A stretch of DNA of 64,000 nt from Microvirga massiliensis (lineage in GTDB: Bacteria > Pseudomonadota > Alphaproteobacteria > Rhizobiales > Beijerinckiaceae), in contig NZ_LN811352.1 of the NCBI RefSeq assembly GCF_001006805.1, forward strand, positions 243,691 to 307,690. The letters run 5' to 3'. This document shows positions 43,839-53,049 of the stretch, piece by piece. Under the pieces are notes generated by a model. The model had not been told where the DNA came from and did not search any database. It saw nothing but the letters and a program-made list of their open reading frames with translations. Numbering within the stretch: position 1 is the stretch's first letter; the number at the start of each line of letters is the position of its first letter. The position numbers and the translations under genes were made by a program.

Positions 43839-45431
43839 TTAATGACCCGCAGCGCTGCCAGCGCTCGGCGCAGGCTTCCGGACGAGCGGCAGCGCGCAGG
43901 CAAGGGCCAGGAAAAGGAAGGTGAGGAGATAGAAGACATCCGCGAAGGACATCACCATTGCCTCGCGCCTGACGATGTCCGACAGGGTCTTCAAGGCGGC
44001 CAATCCTGCTTCCGAGCCGAGCTCCTGCAGTTTCGAGGTGAGGCCCGCAATCGTCTCGTCTACCGAGGATCGGCTCCAGGTCAGGCTCTCCCGCAGGCGC
44101 GCGAAGTGCAGGTCGAAGCGATTGTCCAGGATCGTGTTGATGACGGCAAGGCCAACCGCGCCACCGAGATTGCGTGTCAGGTTGTAGAGGCCCGATGCAT
44201 TCTTGACACGGTCCGGCGGGAGCGTGCCAAGCGCGATATTGTTGATCGGCACCATGCAGATCATCAGCGACACGCCACGGAAGACTTGCGGAAGGAAGAG
44301 TTCCCAGAAGTCCCAGTCCTTCGTCAGGCCGGTGACCAGCCAGGTGCCGATCGCGAAGCCGACGAATCCGAGTCCCATCATGATGCGGGGATCGAGCTTG
44401 CGTGACAAAAAGCCGGCGACGGGTGCCATGAAGAACATACAGATGCCCGTCACGAACATCGTCTCTCCGATCTGCAGGGCCGAGTAGCCCCGCACCCGCG
44501 CGAGATACAACGGATAGAGATAGGTCAGGCCATAGAGGCCGATGCCCATCACGAAGCTGAAGGCCGATCCCGCGGCGAAGTTCCGGTCCCTGAAGGAACG
44601 CAGGTCGACGATCGGGTGTCGCGCCGTGAACGCACGATAGAAGAAGGCTACCGCAGACACCCCGCACAGGATCGCAAGCGTCAGCACGATGTTGTCCTGG
44701 AACCAGTCGTTCGACGGTCCCTCTTCGAGCACGTATTCGAGTGAGCCGAGGAAGACCGCCATGAACCCGAGCCCGGTCCAATCGAAGGTCTTGCCGAGGC
44801 TGAAATCGGGCTCGTCGAAATCGACGAGAAGATAGGTGGAAATAACCACGACGATGCCCGGCACGATGTTTACGAGGAACAGCCAGTGCCAGGAGAAGAG
44901 ATCGGTGAGATAGCCGCCGACCGTCGGCCCGATGGTCGGCGCGAGCGTCGCGACGAGACCGATCATCGGCGACACGATGGAGCGCTTCTCTGGAGGAAAG
45001 ACGGTATAGGCAGCCGCGAACACCGTGGGGATCATGCCGCCGCCGATGAAGCCCTGCAGCGCGCGCCAAACGATCATTTCCTCGATGGAAGAGGACGTGG
45101 CGCACATCGCGCTCATGGCCGTGAAGCCGGCAGCGGAGATCACGAACATCCAGCGGGTCGACAGGATGCGCGAGAGCGTGCCCGAGAGCGGGATCATGAT
45201 CACTTCCGCAATGAGATAGCTCGTCTGCACCCACGAGATCTCATCCGCGGAGGCGGACAGGCCGGCCTGGATTTCGGCAAGCGAGGCGGACACGATCTGG
45301 ATGTCGAGGATGGCCATGAACATCCCGAACACCATGCAGATAAACGCCACCATCCGGCGCCGGTCGAGCGGCGCGGAGCGGGTCGGCGCCGATCGGGCGT
45401 CAATGCCTGGGTTGGCAGCTGAAGCGGCCAT
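43839..45431 (-). CDS. emrB: DHA2-family MFS multidrug efflux transporter (EmrB-like)
   Basis: A 530-residue drug:H+ antiporter with 14 predicted membrane segments. Motifs are AILDIQIVSASLAEIQAGLS (TM1), SYLIAEVIMIPLSGTLSRIL with the motif A-like loop STRWMF, WRALQGFIGGGMIPTVFAAA and PTIGPTVGGYLTDLFSWHWL (motif C/TM5, WHWLFLVN). A periplasmic helix lies in SLTWSRSSVDETIAGLTSKL. It forms an EmrAB-type tripartite pump with the HlyD-like adaptor encoded 134 bp upstream and an outer-membrane channel encoded elsewhere. Regulated by the divergent TetR gene. Confidence 0.94.
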   Translation of the reverse strand: MAASAANPGIDARSAPTRSAPLDRRRMVAFICMVFGMFMAILDIQIVSASLAEIQAGLSASADEISWVQTSYLIAEVIMIPLSGTLSRILSTRWMFVISAAGFTAMSAMCATSSSIEEMIVWRALQGFIGGGMIPTVFAAAYTVFPPEKRSIVSPMIGLVATLAPTIGPTVGGYLTDLFSWHWLFLVNIVPGIVVVISTYLLVDFDEPDFSLGKTFDWTGLGFMAVFLGSLEYVLEEGPSNDWFQDNIVLTLAILCGVSAVAFFYRAFTARHPIVDLRSFRDRNFAAGSAFSFVMGIGLYGLTYLYPLYLARVRGYSALQIGETMFVTGICMFFMAPVAGFLSRKLDPRIMMGLGFVGFAIGTWLVTGLTKDWDFWELFLPQVFRGVSLMICMVPINNIALGTLPPDRVKNASGLYNLTRNLGGAVGLAVINTILDNRFDLHFARLRESLTWSRSSVDETIAGLTSKLQELGSEAGLAALKTLSDIVRREAMVMSFADVFYLLTFLFLALACALPLVRKPAPSAGSAAGH

Positions 45432-45565
45432 AATTGTTCATCCTGTCATTCCGGTATGCATCCTGTCCGGGAAGGCTCCCGCCCGGATGTCTCGGAAGAT
45501 GCGCGGGCCGCTTCCGTCTCCACGGAAGCAGCCCGGATCGGGTTCGTCCTACATGCTTGGGCCGA

Positions 45566-46753
45566 TTACCCGTTTCGTTGAGCGATCCTCGTCGCCGGAC
45601 GATCACGCCGGTCGACGCTCACCACCACGGAGAGACCGGGACGCAGGATGCCCTCGTCCGCCACCTTCGGATCGACCGCGATCCGTACCGGGACGCGCTG
45701 GACGATCTTCGTGAAGTTGCCTGTCGCGTTCTCGGCCGGCAGGAGGCTGAATACCGAGCCGGACGCCGGCGAGATGCTTTCGACCGATCCCGTGATGTCG
45801 CGATCCGGGTAGGCATCGACCTCGATATGCACCTTCTGCCCTGGGTGCAGGGCGGCGAGCTGGGTTTCCTTGAAGTTTGCGTCCACGTGCACCGTAGCGA
45901 GCGGCACGATGGCTGCAAGGCGGGCGCCGGGCTGCACGTAGGTGCCGACCTCGACCGCCTTGTTCCCGACGACGCCGTCGACGGGCGCACGGATTTCCGT
46001 GAACGAGAGATCCCGCTCGGCCTTCGCGACGGCTGTCTGCAACTCGGAGGCGACGCGCTCTGCTTCCGTCCGCTGTGCCGAGAGGACGTCCACGTTCGCC
46101 TTTGCGGCCGCGAGAGCGGCTTCTGCGCTTTTTACCGCGGCTTCCGTGCGATCCCGATCCGCTTTGGCCTGGTCGAAACGCGCACGACTCGCAAAGTCGG
46201 ACTGAGCAAGCTGCTGCTGACGCGCGAAGTCGCTGGCCGCGCGTTCGGCGTCCGCGCGGCTGGCCTCGATCTGAGCAGCAGCCTGCGCAACCGCCGATTG
46301 CGCAGCCTCGATCTGGCGTCCGATGCGAGCGATCGTGCTCTGTTGGGTCGCGAGCTTGTCCTGCGCCGACCGGAGGGCGAGGCGATAGTCGCCGTCATCG
46401 ATCTTGGCAATGAGATCACCGGCCTTGACGCTCTGGTTGCTCGTCACCGCCACGTCGGTCACGTAGCCTGAAACCTTGGCCGCAAGGACCGTGATGTCGC
46501 CTTGGACGTAAGCATCGTCCGTCCACACGACGAAGCGTCCGTTCTCCCACCAGCCGTATCCCTCGTACGCCCCGAAAGACAGGGCAACAGCGAGAACGGC
46601 AAAGATCAGCGGCCGCTTGCGGAACTTGCGCTCGGGTCGTGGCTCGGCAGGCGCGGGGGCTGAGGGAGCCTTGTCTGCTTGTTTCGCTTCGGTCCGTCGC
46701 AGGTTGGGCCGAACCTCGCTCGCGCCGTCTGCGTATTCCTCCCGATAGGCCAT
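45566..46753 (-). CDS. emrA: HlyD/EmrA-like membrane fusion protein
   Basis: A 395-residue periplasmic adaptor anchored by one N-terminal membrane segment (KRPLIFAVLAVALSFGAYEG). It has the biotinyl-lipoyl-like pair (TDDAYVQGDITVLAAKVSGY, then FTEIRAPVDGVVGNKAVEVG) flanking a long Ala/Gln-rich coiled coil (residues about 115-220) and a beta-barrel (VHVDANFKETQLAALHPGQK). ATG at 46753 was chosen; an ATG at 46828 is in frame and close to the operator and cannot be excluded. First gene of the efflux operon. Confidence 0.92.
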   Translation of the reverse strand: MAYREEYADGASEVRPNLRRTEAKQADKAPSAPAPAEPRPERKFRKRPLIFAVLAVALSFGAYEGYGWWENGRFVVWTDDAYVQGDITVLAAKVSGYVTDVAVTSNQSVKAGDLIAKIDDGDYRLALRSAQDKLATQQSTIARIGRQIEAAQSAVAQAAAQIEASRADAERAASDFARQQQLAQSDFASRARFDQAKADRDRTEAAVKSAEAALAAAKANVDVLSAQRTEAERVASELQTAVAKAERDLSFTEIRAPVDGVVGNKAVEVGTYVQPGARLAAIVPLATVHVDANFKETQLAALHPGQKVHIEVDAYPDRDITGSVESISPASGSVFSLLPAENATGNFTKIVQRVPVRIAVDPKVADEGILRPGLSVVVSVDRRDRPATRIAQRNG

Positions 46754-46833
46754 GTTCGAACTCTCGTCTGCTGCCGAGGTCACGCGCCTGTTGGCAGCTT
46801 GCGTTGAATTCCGTGTCGCTGGGGTCATATGTT

Positions 46834-46854
46834 TTGACCGAACGGTTCGGTCAA
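46834..46854. promoter_or_regulatory. Perfect TetR-type operator palindrome
   Basis: The arms TTGACCGAAC and GTTCGGTCAA are exact complements around a single central G. The site sits between the divergent emrA and TetR genes, 6 bases before the TetR ATG at 46861. Each arm starts with TTGACC, which could serve as a -35 box in either direction, so TetR binding would block the promoters. Palindromes of this form are typical for regulators of EmrAB-like pumps in rhizobia. Confidence 0.88.
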
Positions 46855-46860
46855 GGGGCG

Positions 46861-47565
46861 ATGGACATAATGAGTGATGCGGTTGATGCAACCCTGCCAG
46901 TGGCGTGGAGCGATAGCGGTGAAGCGAACACGGAGACTGCCAAGCGCCGGCAGATCCTGGACGGAGCGCGGCAGGTTTTCCTGGCTCAAGGCTTCGACGG
47001 AGCGAGCATGGGACAGATCGCGCGAGTGGCCGGCGTCTCGAAGGGCACGCTCTATGTCTATTTCGACAGCAAGGAGAAGCTCTTCGAGGCCCTGACGATC
47101 GAAGAGAAGGAGAGTCTCGCCGAGGCGCTGTTCAGTCTCGACGCCGAGGATCCCGACGTACGCGCGGTCCTGACGCGGCTCGGCCTGAGCTATCTGACCA
47201 CGATGGCGCAACCGGACCATATCTCCTCGATCCGCATGGTCATCGGCGTGGCGGAGAAATTCCCGCGGCTCGGGCAGATGTTCTATGAAGCTGGCCGGCG
47301 GCGAGGGACGGCTCGCCTCAAGAGCTATCTCGACAGGCAGGTCGAGGCCGGACGCCTCGTCGTGGAAGACACCGAACTGGCCGCAATGCAGTTCCTCGAC
47401 CTCTGCCAGTCGGGCCTGCTGCGCCGCTTGCTGTTCGGGGCGGGGAATGATGCTACTCCGCAAGAAATCGCTCACAACGTGCAGAGCGCCGTCAGGGTCT
47501 TCTTTGCTGCCTACGGCCCATCGGCGGAGCCTCGCGATGCGCACGAATGTGCAGAACATCAGTAG
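46861..47565 (+). CDS. TetR/AcrR family transcriptional repressor
   Basis: A 234-residue regulator. The N-terminal DNA-binding domain is complete: RRQILDGARQVFLAQGFDGA, SMGQIARVAGVSKGTLYVYF, DSKEKLFEALTIEEKESL. The C-terminal half resembles the TetR_C AefR-like domain (SIRMVIGVAEKFPRLGQMFY; RLVVEDTELAAMQFLDLCQS). The start at 46861 follows AGGGG closely. The operator lies right upstream, consistent with autorepression and control of the divergent emrAB genes. The ligand is probably a substrate of the pump. Confidence 0.94.
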   Translation: MDIMSDAVDATLPVAWSDSGEANTETAKRRQILDGARQVFLAQGFDGASMGQIARVAGVSKGTLYVYFDSKEKLFEALTIEEKESLAEALFSLDAEDPDVRAVLTRLGLSYLTTMAQPDHISSIRMVIGVAEKFPRLGQMFYEAGRRRGTARLKSYLDRQVEAGRLVVEDTELAAMQFLDLCQSGLLRRLLFGAGNDATPQEIAHNVQSAVRVFFAAYGPSAEPRDAHECAEHQ

Positions 47566-47666
47566 CACCCCGTCAACGCTCCGTTCGGCCACAGAGCGCG
47601 TCCGTCACCTCGCAAAGTTCCTCGGGCGGTTAGGCTTTGGACCTGGAGCCCAGCCGGTTCGGATCT

Positions 47667-48050
47667 TCAATGCCGGCCGTGAGCGGCCGCCCGCTCGGCG
47701 GCGACCAGGACGTCCAAGGCCCGCCAGGGCTTCGGGATGAACCGGGCCGTCTTCGGCAGTCCGTCGTTCGGCAGCCTCACGCGCCCCGACGTGACGAGCA
47801 CCCGGATGTGAGGCCAGCGCGCCGCGCAGGCAAGCGTGAGGTCGACCCCGTCGGACTTGCCGGGCAAGCCCACGTCGGTGAACACCAGCACGACCTCGTC
47901 GGCGTGGCCTTCAAGGAACGCCAGCGCCGCATCGGCGCTGCCCATCTCCACGACCTGCAGGTCCGTCTCTTCGATGAGCGTGGCGGCGAGGCTGCGAAGA
48001 TCCGGCTCATCTTCGACCACGAGAACCTTCTGCCGAACTGCCTGTCCCAT
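47667..48050 (-). CDS. Single-domain response regulator (receiver)
   Basis: A 127-residue CheY-like receiver without an output domain. The acidic pocket is VVEDEPDLR, the phosphoacceptor is Asp in VLVFTDVGLPGKSDGVDLTL, the switch Thr/Ser is in VLVTSGR and the conserved lysine in FIPKPW. GAGGAGG precedes the ATG. Rhizobiales carry many such receivers, often partners of hybrid or HWE kinases and stress signalling; no kinase gene is adjacent. The signal is unknown. Confidence 0.92.
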   Translation of the reverse strand: MGQAVRQKVLVVEDEPDLRSLAATLIEETDLQVVEMGSADAALAFLEGHADEVVLVFTDVGLPGKSDGVDLTLACAARWPHIRVLVTSGRVRLPNDGLPKTARFIPKPWRALDVLVAAERAAAHGRH

Positions 48051-48394
48051 CGCTACCTCCTCGCAAAGAGATCAAAAATGCGGCGGTGCAGGGAGGTCCC
48101 GGCGGCCTCCTCGGACCTGGTGACCTCCCTGCGGTGCCGTCCCCGCGCACCCAAAACGGCATGCGAGGCGCGACAGGGGTCGGAACGCATTGATGACTCC
48201 AAGGTTCCTGCAATTCCGGATCCGCTGGTGAAACGGACGGTTCGCGTCGAGGCCAATACGGTCGCGCTCATCGAAATCTCGGCCGGACGCGGGTTTCCGG
48301 CCGGTGTGCTCGAAATGTGAATTCACGGCGCGGCTTTACCGGAACCGATCTTGCAGCATCGCTCTTTCTATTGGCTAAGGAGAGGAGCACCGAG
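48051..48394. other. Intergenic stretch, no recognised gene
   Basis: A divergent gap holding the response-regulator and YidB-like promoters. No operator or RNA was recognised. Confidence 0.4.
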
Positions 48395-48871
48395 ATGAAT
48401 CGCGGATTCCCATCTATGACGGCCCTTCTGGGCCTTCTCGCCATTGCGGGCTATCAGAACCGTGACAAGCTGGCCGAAATGCTTGGCGGGGCCGGCGGTT
48501 CGGCACCAAACACGCCCGGTACTCCTGGGCAAAGAACCGATCAGCAACAGAGCGGGCTCGGCGGGTTACTCGGAAATCTGGGTAGCGCCGGCGCAGCTGG
48601 GGGGCTCGGCGGTTTGCTCAGCGGCGGGCTAGGCGAACTGGTCGATAGTTTCCGGCAGAATGGATATGGCGAAGTTGCGGATTCGTGGGTCGGAACCGGC
48701 CCCAACAAACGAGTTGAACCAAACCAACTCGAACAGGCCATTGGGCCGGACGCGATGCAGCAACTGACACAGCACACTGGACTCTCCCGTGAAGAGATCC
48801 TCGCCCGGCTGTCCCGAGAGCTGCCCGATGCGGTGGACAAATATACGCCCGAAGGAAGGCTCCCGACCTGA
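48395..48871 (+). CDS. YidB family (DUF937) protein
   Basis: A 158-residue protein. It starts MNRGFPSMTALLGLLAIAGY, has a Gly-rich low-complexity middle (SGLGGLLGNLGSAGAAGGLG) and the conserved YidB C-terminal part: LGELVDSFRQNGYGEVADSW, VGTGPNKRVEPNQLEQAIGP, DAMQQLTQHTGLSREEILAR. A good AAGGAG/GGAG region lies upstream. YidB proteins are widespread with unknown function. The gene starts the forward-oriented stress/envelope group. Confidence 0.9.
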   Translation: MNRGFPSMTALLGLLAIAGYQNRDKLAEMLGGAGGSAPNTPGTPGQRTDQQQSGLGGLLGNLGSAGAAGGLGGLLSGGLGELVDSFRQNGYGEVADSWVGTGPNKRVEPNQLEQAIGPDAMQQLTQHTGLSREEILARLSRELPDAVDKYTPEGRLPT

Positions 48872-49131
48872 GAAACGGCGGCTGCGCCGGAATGCTGACT
48901 TCGTCAATCGTTCGGACGAGACTAACACGCCTCTAACATCAGTCACGGCCGCCTCGGCATGATGGTGTCAGGGCAGAACGTGACTGAACGGCCCTCAGTT
49001 GAGCCCGTTCAGTCACGAGGTCCGATTTCCGAATGCTTGTCGGGTATGCCTCCGATCCGCCTCGCCCTCCTCTGAACGGCTCCCCGTCACCGGGCGTTGA
49101 TTGGCTCGATGGCAACGTTCGAGGTTTGCAT

Positions 49132-49707
49132 ATGAGCGAGGTGGAAGGATGGGTGCGCCTCCTGCTCGGAGCGGGGCTGGAGAGCCGGGACATCACCATC
49201 GTGCAGATGGGCCTGCGCGCGGCCCTGGTCTATCTCGTGACCCTACTCATTGTGCGGATGGCGAAGAAGCGCTTCATGGGCCGGGCGACTGCCTTCGACG
49301 TCATCCTGGGAATCATGCTCGGATCCATCGTGAGCCGCGCCGTAACGGGCAATGCTCCGCTCCTGCCGGCGCTCGCGGCGGCTGCTGTCCTCGTGGGCAT
49401 GCATTGGATCTTCTCCTGGATCTCTCTGCGCTGGCATGGATTCGGGCACGCCATCAAGGGTGAAGCGTTGATCCTCGTTCGGGACGGTCACGTGGACGAA
49501 GATGCCATGCGCCGGGCTCACATGACGGACAAGGATCTCTGGGAGGATCTGCGTGCCAAGAGCATGTCGAGCGTCGAACAGGTGTCCCTGGCCCACCTGG
49601 AACGCAGCGGCGAGCTGAGCGTGATCAAAGCCAGGGCCGACCCAAAGGTCGTCGAAGTCAGGATCGCCGACGGTGTCCAGACCGTTCGCATCGAATTCGG
49701 AAGCTGA
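49132..49707 (+). CDS. DUF421 (YetF-like) membrane protein
   Basis: A 191-residue protein with three N-terminal hydrophobic segments (LRAALVYLVTLLIVRMAKK; TAFDVILGIMLGSIVSRAVT; LPALAAAAVLVGMHWIFSWI) and a cytosolic C-terminal DUF421 domain (GEALILVRDGHVDEDAMRRA; LRAKSMSSVEQVSLAHLERS; GELSVIKAR). This is the typical YetF layout. The family's role is unclear, with links to stress and sporulation in Bacillus. ATG at 49132 follows a GAGG box. Confidence 0.92.
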   Translation: MSEVEGWVRLLLGAGLESRDITIVQMGLRAALVYLVTLLIVRMAKKRFMGRATAFDVILGIMLGSIVSRAVTGNAPLLPALAAAAVLVGMHWIFSWISLRWHGFGHAIKGEALILVRDGHVDEDAMRRAHMTDKDLWEDLRAKSMSSVEQVSLAHLERSGELSVIKARADPKVVEVRIADGVQTVRIEFGS

Positions 49708-49798
49708 AGCTCACCGCAAGGACAAGTGGGGCCCGATGTCGGGCCCGAGACGTTCCGGAGCGACGAGCAACGGACGAATGAGGTGATGGAAAACTCAG

Positions 49799-50905
49799 AT
49801 GAACGATCCTCAAACCGGATCACCGACCCGCGCAGTCGCGCTGACTGACCATTTCGCTCGGCGCGGTTTCGAGCTCGTGGCCATCGCGCTCGGTACGGCA
49901 GCGGTGCTGTTCCTCATCTGGCGAGCGTCGGGTGGCCTCTTTCTCGTTTTCGCCGGTTTGCTGTTTGCCACCTTCCTCGACGCATGCACACGAGGTTTCG
50001 GCTTGATCTGGAACGGAGCACGTGGCTGGCGCCTGGCAGCGGTTTGCATCGTGCTCGCGTTCCTGGGCGTCGGAGGGCTGAGCTTTGGCGGCTACACGAT
50101 CGTGCAGCAAGCTGACGAACTCGTGGCGACGGTGCAAGACCAGTTGCAGGCGCTTCGGAGCGAACTCGGTGGCCACGGGCCCCTGCAGGGCGAGCAAACT
50201 GCAGATGCTCAGAGTGATACGACGATCAGTAGCTTTCTACCCGAACCGAGTACGCTCCTGCGGTCCGTCACGTCGGCACTCGGGGGCGTGACCGGCGTTC
50301 TCGGCAATCTCGTGGTGATCCTGTTTCTAGGACTCTACGTCGCGATCGACCCCGAGGTGTATCGTAGCGGCACGCTGTTGTTGCTGCCGCGCGACAAGCG
50401 CCAACGGGTTGGTGCCGTGCTCGACGAAACAGCCGGAGCGCTCCGTTGGTGGGTTGTCGGGCAACTCGTCTCGATGACGATCATCGCCGGGCTGACCTTC
50501 GTGGCTCTCCTGCTGGTCGGGATGCCGGGAGCCTTCATTCTCGCCGTGATCACCGGCCTGTTTGCCTTCATTCCCTACATCGGTTCATTCGTCTCCGGCG
50601 CAATCATCGTGCTCGTCGGTCTCGCCCAGGGGGGCACGATGGTGGTCTGGGCGTTTGGTGTCTACCTGCTGGTGCAGCTGGTCGAAAGTTATGTCATATC
50701 GCCGATGGTCGAGCGCTGGAGCGTCAGTCTTTCGCCTGCTCTGATCATCGGAGGACTCACGATCCTCGGGATACTCTTCGGGATCTGGGGGTTCATCCTC
50801 GCGGCACCTCTGCTTGCCGTGTTGCGCATCGTCGTGCTGCGCCTTTGGGTCGAAGATGCACTCCAGGATTCCAAGGGTGCCAAAGCTGCGCTCGAGCACT
50901 CATAG
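49799..50905 (+). CDS. AI-2E transporter (PerM/UPF0118) family protein
   Basis: A 368-residue membrane protein with seven or eight hydrophobic segments. Family landmarks are GGLFLVFAGLLFATFLDACT, VLGNLVVILFLGLYVAIDPE, ALRWWVVGQLVSMTIIAGLT, and AFIPYIGSFVSGAIIVLVGL, SYVISPMVERWSVSLSPALI. Despite the name, most members are now viewed as ion or solute transporters of uncertain substrate. A second, distinct member is encoded at 61.6-62.6 kb. It lies 91 bp after the DUF421 gene in the same direction. Confidence 0.92.
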   Translation: MNDPQTGSPTRAVALTDHFARRGFELVAIALGTAAVLFLIWRASGGLFLVFAGLLFATFLDACTRGFGLIWNGARGWRLAAVCIVLAFLGVGGLSFGGYTIVQQADELVATVQDQLQALRSELGGHGPLQGEQTADAQSDTTISSFLPEPSTLLRSVTSALGGVTGVLGNLVVILFLGLYVAIDPEVYRSGTLLLLPRDKRQRVGAVLDETAGALRWWVVGQLVSMTIIAGLTFVALLLVGMPGAFILAVITGLFAFIPYIGSFVSGAIIVLVGLAQGGTMVVWAFGVYLLVQLVESYVISPMVERWSVSLSPALIIGGLTILGILFGIWGFILAAPLLAVLRIVVLRLWVEDALQDSKGAKAALEHS

Positions 50906-51041
50906 CGGCTGACCCTGATAGGCCGGAGGCCGAGCCGTGGAGGCATCCTGTTGAAGCGTATTTCCCGGCATGAGCCAAATGCGCATCCTACGGCTGCAAC
51001 CTCGCCAGCGGCAGCGGGTTATCCGTCGAGAGGAGCGTGTC

Positions 51042-51395
51042 ATGGGCTATGCGGGCTATGGCAATCACGCCGAGCCTCCTGGGAAACCAGGCGACCCGGA
51101 CGAACTGCTTCGGCGAGAGGACGGTCCTGACGCCCTACCACGGGATCAAACGACGCCGACCGCTACCCGCCAGGACCAACGGAATACGGATCCACGACTG
51201 CAATCTCGGATCGAGCATGCCAGGTTCGCCAGGATCGAGCCGGGCCTGACGCCGCCTTGGCACGAGATCAGTCCTCATAGGCGCGACGGCAATCCGTCTG
51301 TGTCGCCCGCGGCAACGCGCGAGGTTTCAACCCCGGCTGAAGGTGCCGGCCCATTGCCTACGGAGGGTAACGACGTCGATCCGGGACTCGGTTGA
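51042..51395 (+). CDS. Hypothetical disordered protein
   Basis: A 117-residue, Pro/Arg/Asp-rich protein: MGYAGYGNHAEPPGKPGDPD at the start and an ARFARIEPGLTPPWHEISPH segment. ATG at 51042 is preceded by GAGGAG. It looks intrinsically disordered and matches no domain. It is followed closely by another disordered small protein, and both may be stress-induced as in similar rhizobial gene groups; that is inference. Confidence 0.55.
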   Translation: MGYAGYGNHAEPPGKPGDPDELLRREDGPDALPRDQTTPTATRQDQRNTDPRLQSRIEHARFARIEPGLTPPWHEISPHRRDGNPSVSPAATREVSTPAEGAGPLPTEGNDVDPGLG

Positions 51396-51444
51396 GGCCC
51401 CCGGGAATATCTCTTGCTCTCATACAACCAATGAGGAGGTCACA

Positions 51445-51756
51445 ATGAACAAGGTCGGCAAGCGCCCCGGCCCGGAGCAGCCGAACGTCCCAACGGAGTA
51501 TCCCGATCCCAGTGCGGCGGACCGCCCTCCCCGCCCCGACTCCAAAGATCGCCCGGGATTCGACCTTGGCGGCTCGGACGGCAAAGAGACGGCAGGAAGC
51601 GGACTCGGCCTCGGGCAGGACGCGTTCGAAGATCCGGCGAGGCGAGGTCTCCCCCGCCGCCCCGGAGCCTCTCCCGCCGATCAGGGCGCGACTGAGAAGC
51701 AGGAGGCTCCCCCGCGACGTGACGCTGGCGACACGCTCGGTCGAAAGGATCGTTAG
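51445..51756 (+). CDS. Hypothetical disordered protein
   Basis: A 103-residue hydrophilic protein rich in Pro, Gly, Asp and Arg (MNKVGKRPGPEQPNVPTEYP; DSKDRPGFDLGGSDGKETAG). An AGGAGG box lies five bases before the ATG, which strongly supports translation. No domain. It is in one short array with the preceding disordered protein. Confidence 0.65.
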   Translation: MNKVGKRPGPEQPNVPTEYPDPSAADRPPRPDSKDRPGFDLGGSDGKETAGSGLGLGQDAFEDPARRGLPRRPGASPADQGATEKQEAPPRRDAGDTLGRKDR

Positions 51757-52086
51757 GACGGCTCGTCGGCGGCTTCGCGATCGCGCAGCGCCTCCCGCTG
51801 CCAATTCCGCGGAGTGTTTCCGGGTATTAATTTCCGGTAGCGCTGCGCCGGTCCTCGTCCCCTCCTCGTCATTGCGAACGCAGTGAAGCAATCGACCCCG
51901 CCAACGGATGGTTCGCCTCGCCTGCGACTCGCAGTGACGGGAATACGACAGACGAGGCGGCGCGATGTCGTCTGTGATTCACAGCGCAAAGTGAGTGCGT
52001 CTATGCACGCCTGATCCGAGCCATCTCTCGCAATCAGCAAACGTCACCTCACGGACGAGCAGGCGCCAAGTCCAACCGTGGCATGA
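51757..52086. other. Intergenic stretch with a dispersed-type palindrome
   Basis: A convergent gap of 330 bp between the disordered-protein gene and the universal stress protein gene. Apart from the inverted repeat listed at 51867-51940, nothing was recognised. Confidence 0.45.
51867..51940. repeat. Imperfect palindromic repeat element
   Basis: The left arm begins CGTCATTGCGAACGCAGTGA and the right arm ends GCGACTCGCAGTGACGG; the ends are complementary with a few mismatches. The GTCATTGCGA... motif is familiar from dispersed repeats of alphaproteobacterial genomes. It lies between convergent genes, where such elements are common. Confidence 0.6.
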
Positions 52087-52914
52087 TCAATGTGACATCA
52101 GAACCGGCACGGTCATCGCTTCGATCATGCCGCGCGTGGCCCCGCCGAGGACCACTTCGCGGAAGCGCGAGTGGCCATAGCCGCCCATCACCATCAGATC
52201 GGTTCCGGAATCGAAGGCATAGGACAGGAGTGTGCCCGCAACGTCTCCGGCTCGTGGAAGCGTGCGAAATTTCGTCTCGACGTCGTGGCGAGCCAGGTGG
52301 CGTCTGATCCTGTGCGTGGCGGCTTCGGCTTCCTCATCGGTTTCAGAAGGATCGGCCACGGTAACGAGTTCGACCTCCTTGGCCCGGTCAAGGAAGGGGG
52401 CCGCATCGCCGACCGCACGCGCTGCCGTCGCGCTGCCATCCCAGGCTATCGTGATCTTCTCCAGGAGGAGTGGCGGAGTCTGGATATAGGGAACCACGAG
52501 CACGGGCCGGCCTGACCCGAACAAGGCCGCTTCGATCAGGCTCTCCCTGTCGCCGGGTGTGTCCGGATTGGGCTGTCCGATAATCGTGAGGTCGAAATTC
52601 CGTGCGAGAGCTCCAATCGCCTGGTCCGTGCCTGCGACTGCCGTCTCGACGATATCGGTCTCGAGTGCGACCCCGGAGGCTCGTGCCTTCGCCGCGAGTG
52701 CCTCCGGGATCCTGCGAGCAGCGTCTCTGGCGTTTTCGAGGGCCGAGATCAGGAAATCCGCTGGGACATTGGGAAATGCCATGCCGGCAGTCGGATTGAC
52801 CACGAGCGCCACGGCGGTCAGATGCGCCTGGAAAGCGGATGCCAGCGAGACGGCATACGAGCCTGTCGCATCGGAATTCGCGTCGAGCAGAACGAGAATA
52901 TCCTTGATCGCCAT
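52087..52914 (-). CDS. Universal stress protein, tandem-domain type
   Basis: A 275-residue protein with two UspA-like domains. Domain 1 starts MAIKDILVLLDANSDATGSY; domain 2 starts EKITIAWDGSATAARAVGDA and ends DLMVMGGYGHSRFREVVLGG, ATRGMIEAMTVPVLMSH, the G-2x-G-9x-G-S/T nucleotide motif. Usp proteins bind ATP and act in stress survival. ATG at 52914 was chosen (AGAGG upstream). It heads a minus-strand series of stress genes. Confidence 0.93.
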   Translation of the reverse strand: MAIKDILVLLDANSDATGSYAVSLASAFQAHLTAVALVVNPTAGMAFPNVPADFLISALENARDAARRIPEALAAKARASGVALETDIVETAVAGTDQAIGALARNFDLTIIGQPNPDTPGDRESLIEAALFGSGRPVLVVPYIQTPPLLLEKITIAWDGSATAARAVGDAAPFLDRAKEVELVTVADPSETDEEAEAATHRIRRHLARHDVETKFRTLPRAGDVAGTLLSYAFDSGTDLMVMGGYGHSRFREVVLGGATRGMIEAMTVPVLMSH

Positions 52915-53049
52915 CGGAGCCACCTCTCTCAGGGGGCTCACCACACTACATCCCTAGGGCGCCGGCAAGTCCCGTCATTGAGTAATTGACCCTGGAGGCG
53001 GTGCACGACGACGCACTGAGAACAGGCGCTCCTTTGTCGGTGATCCGGG

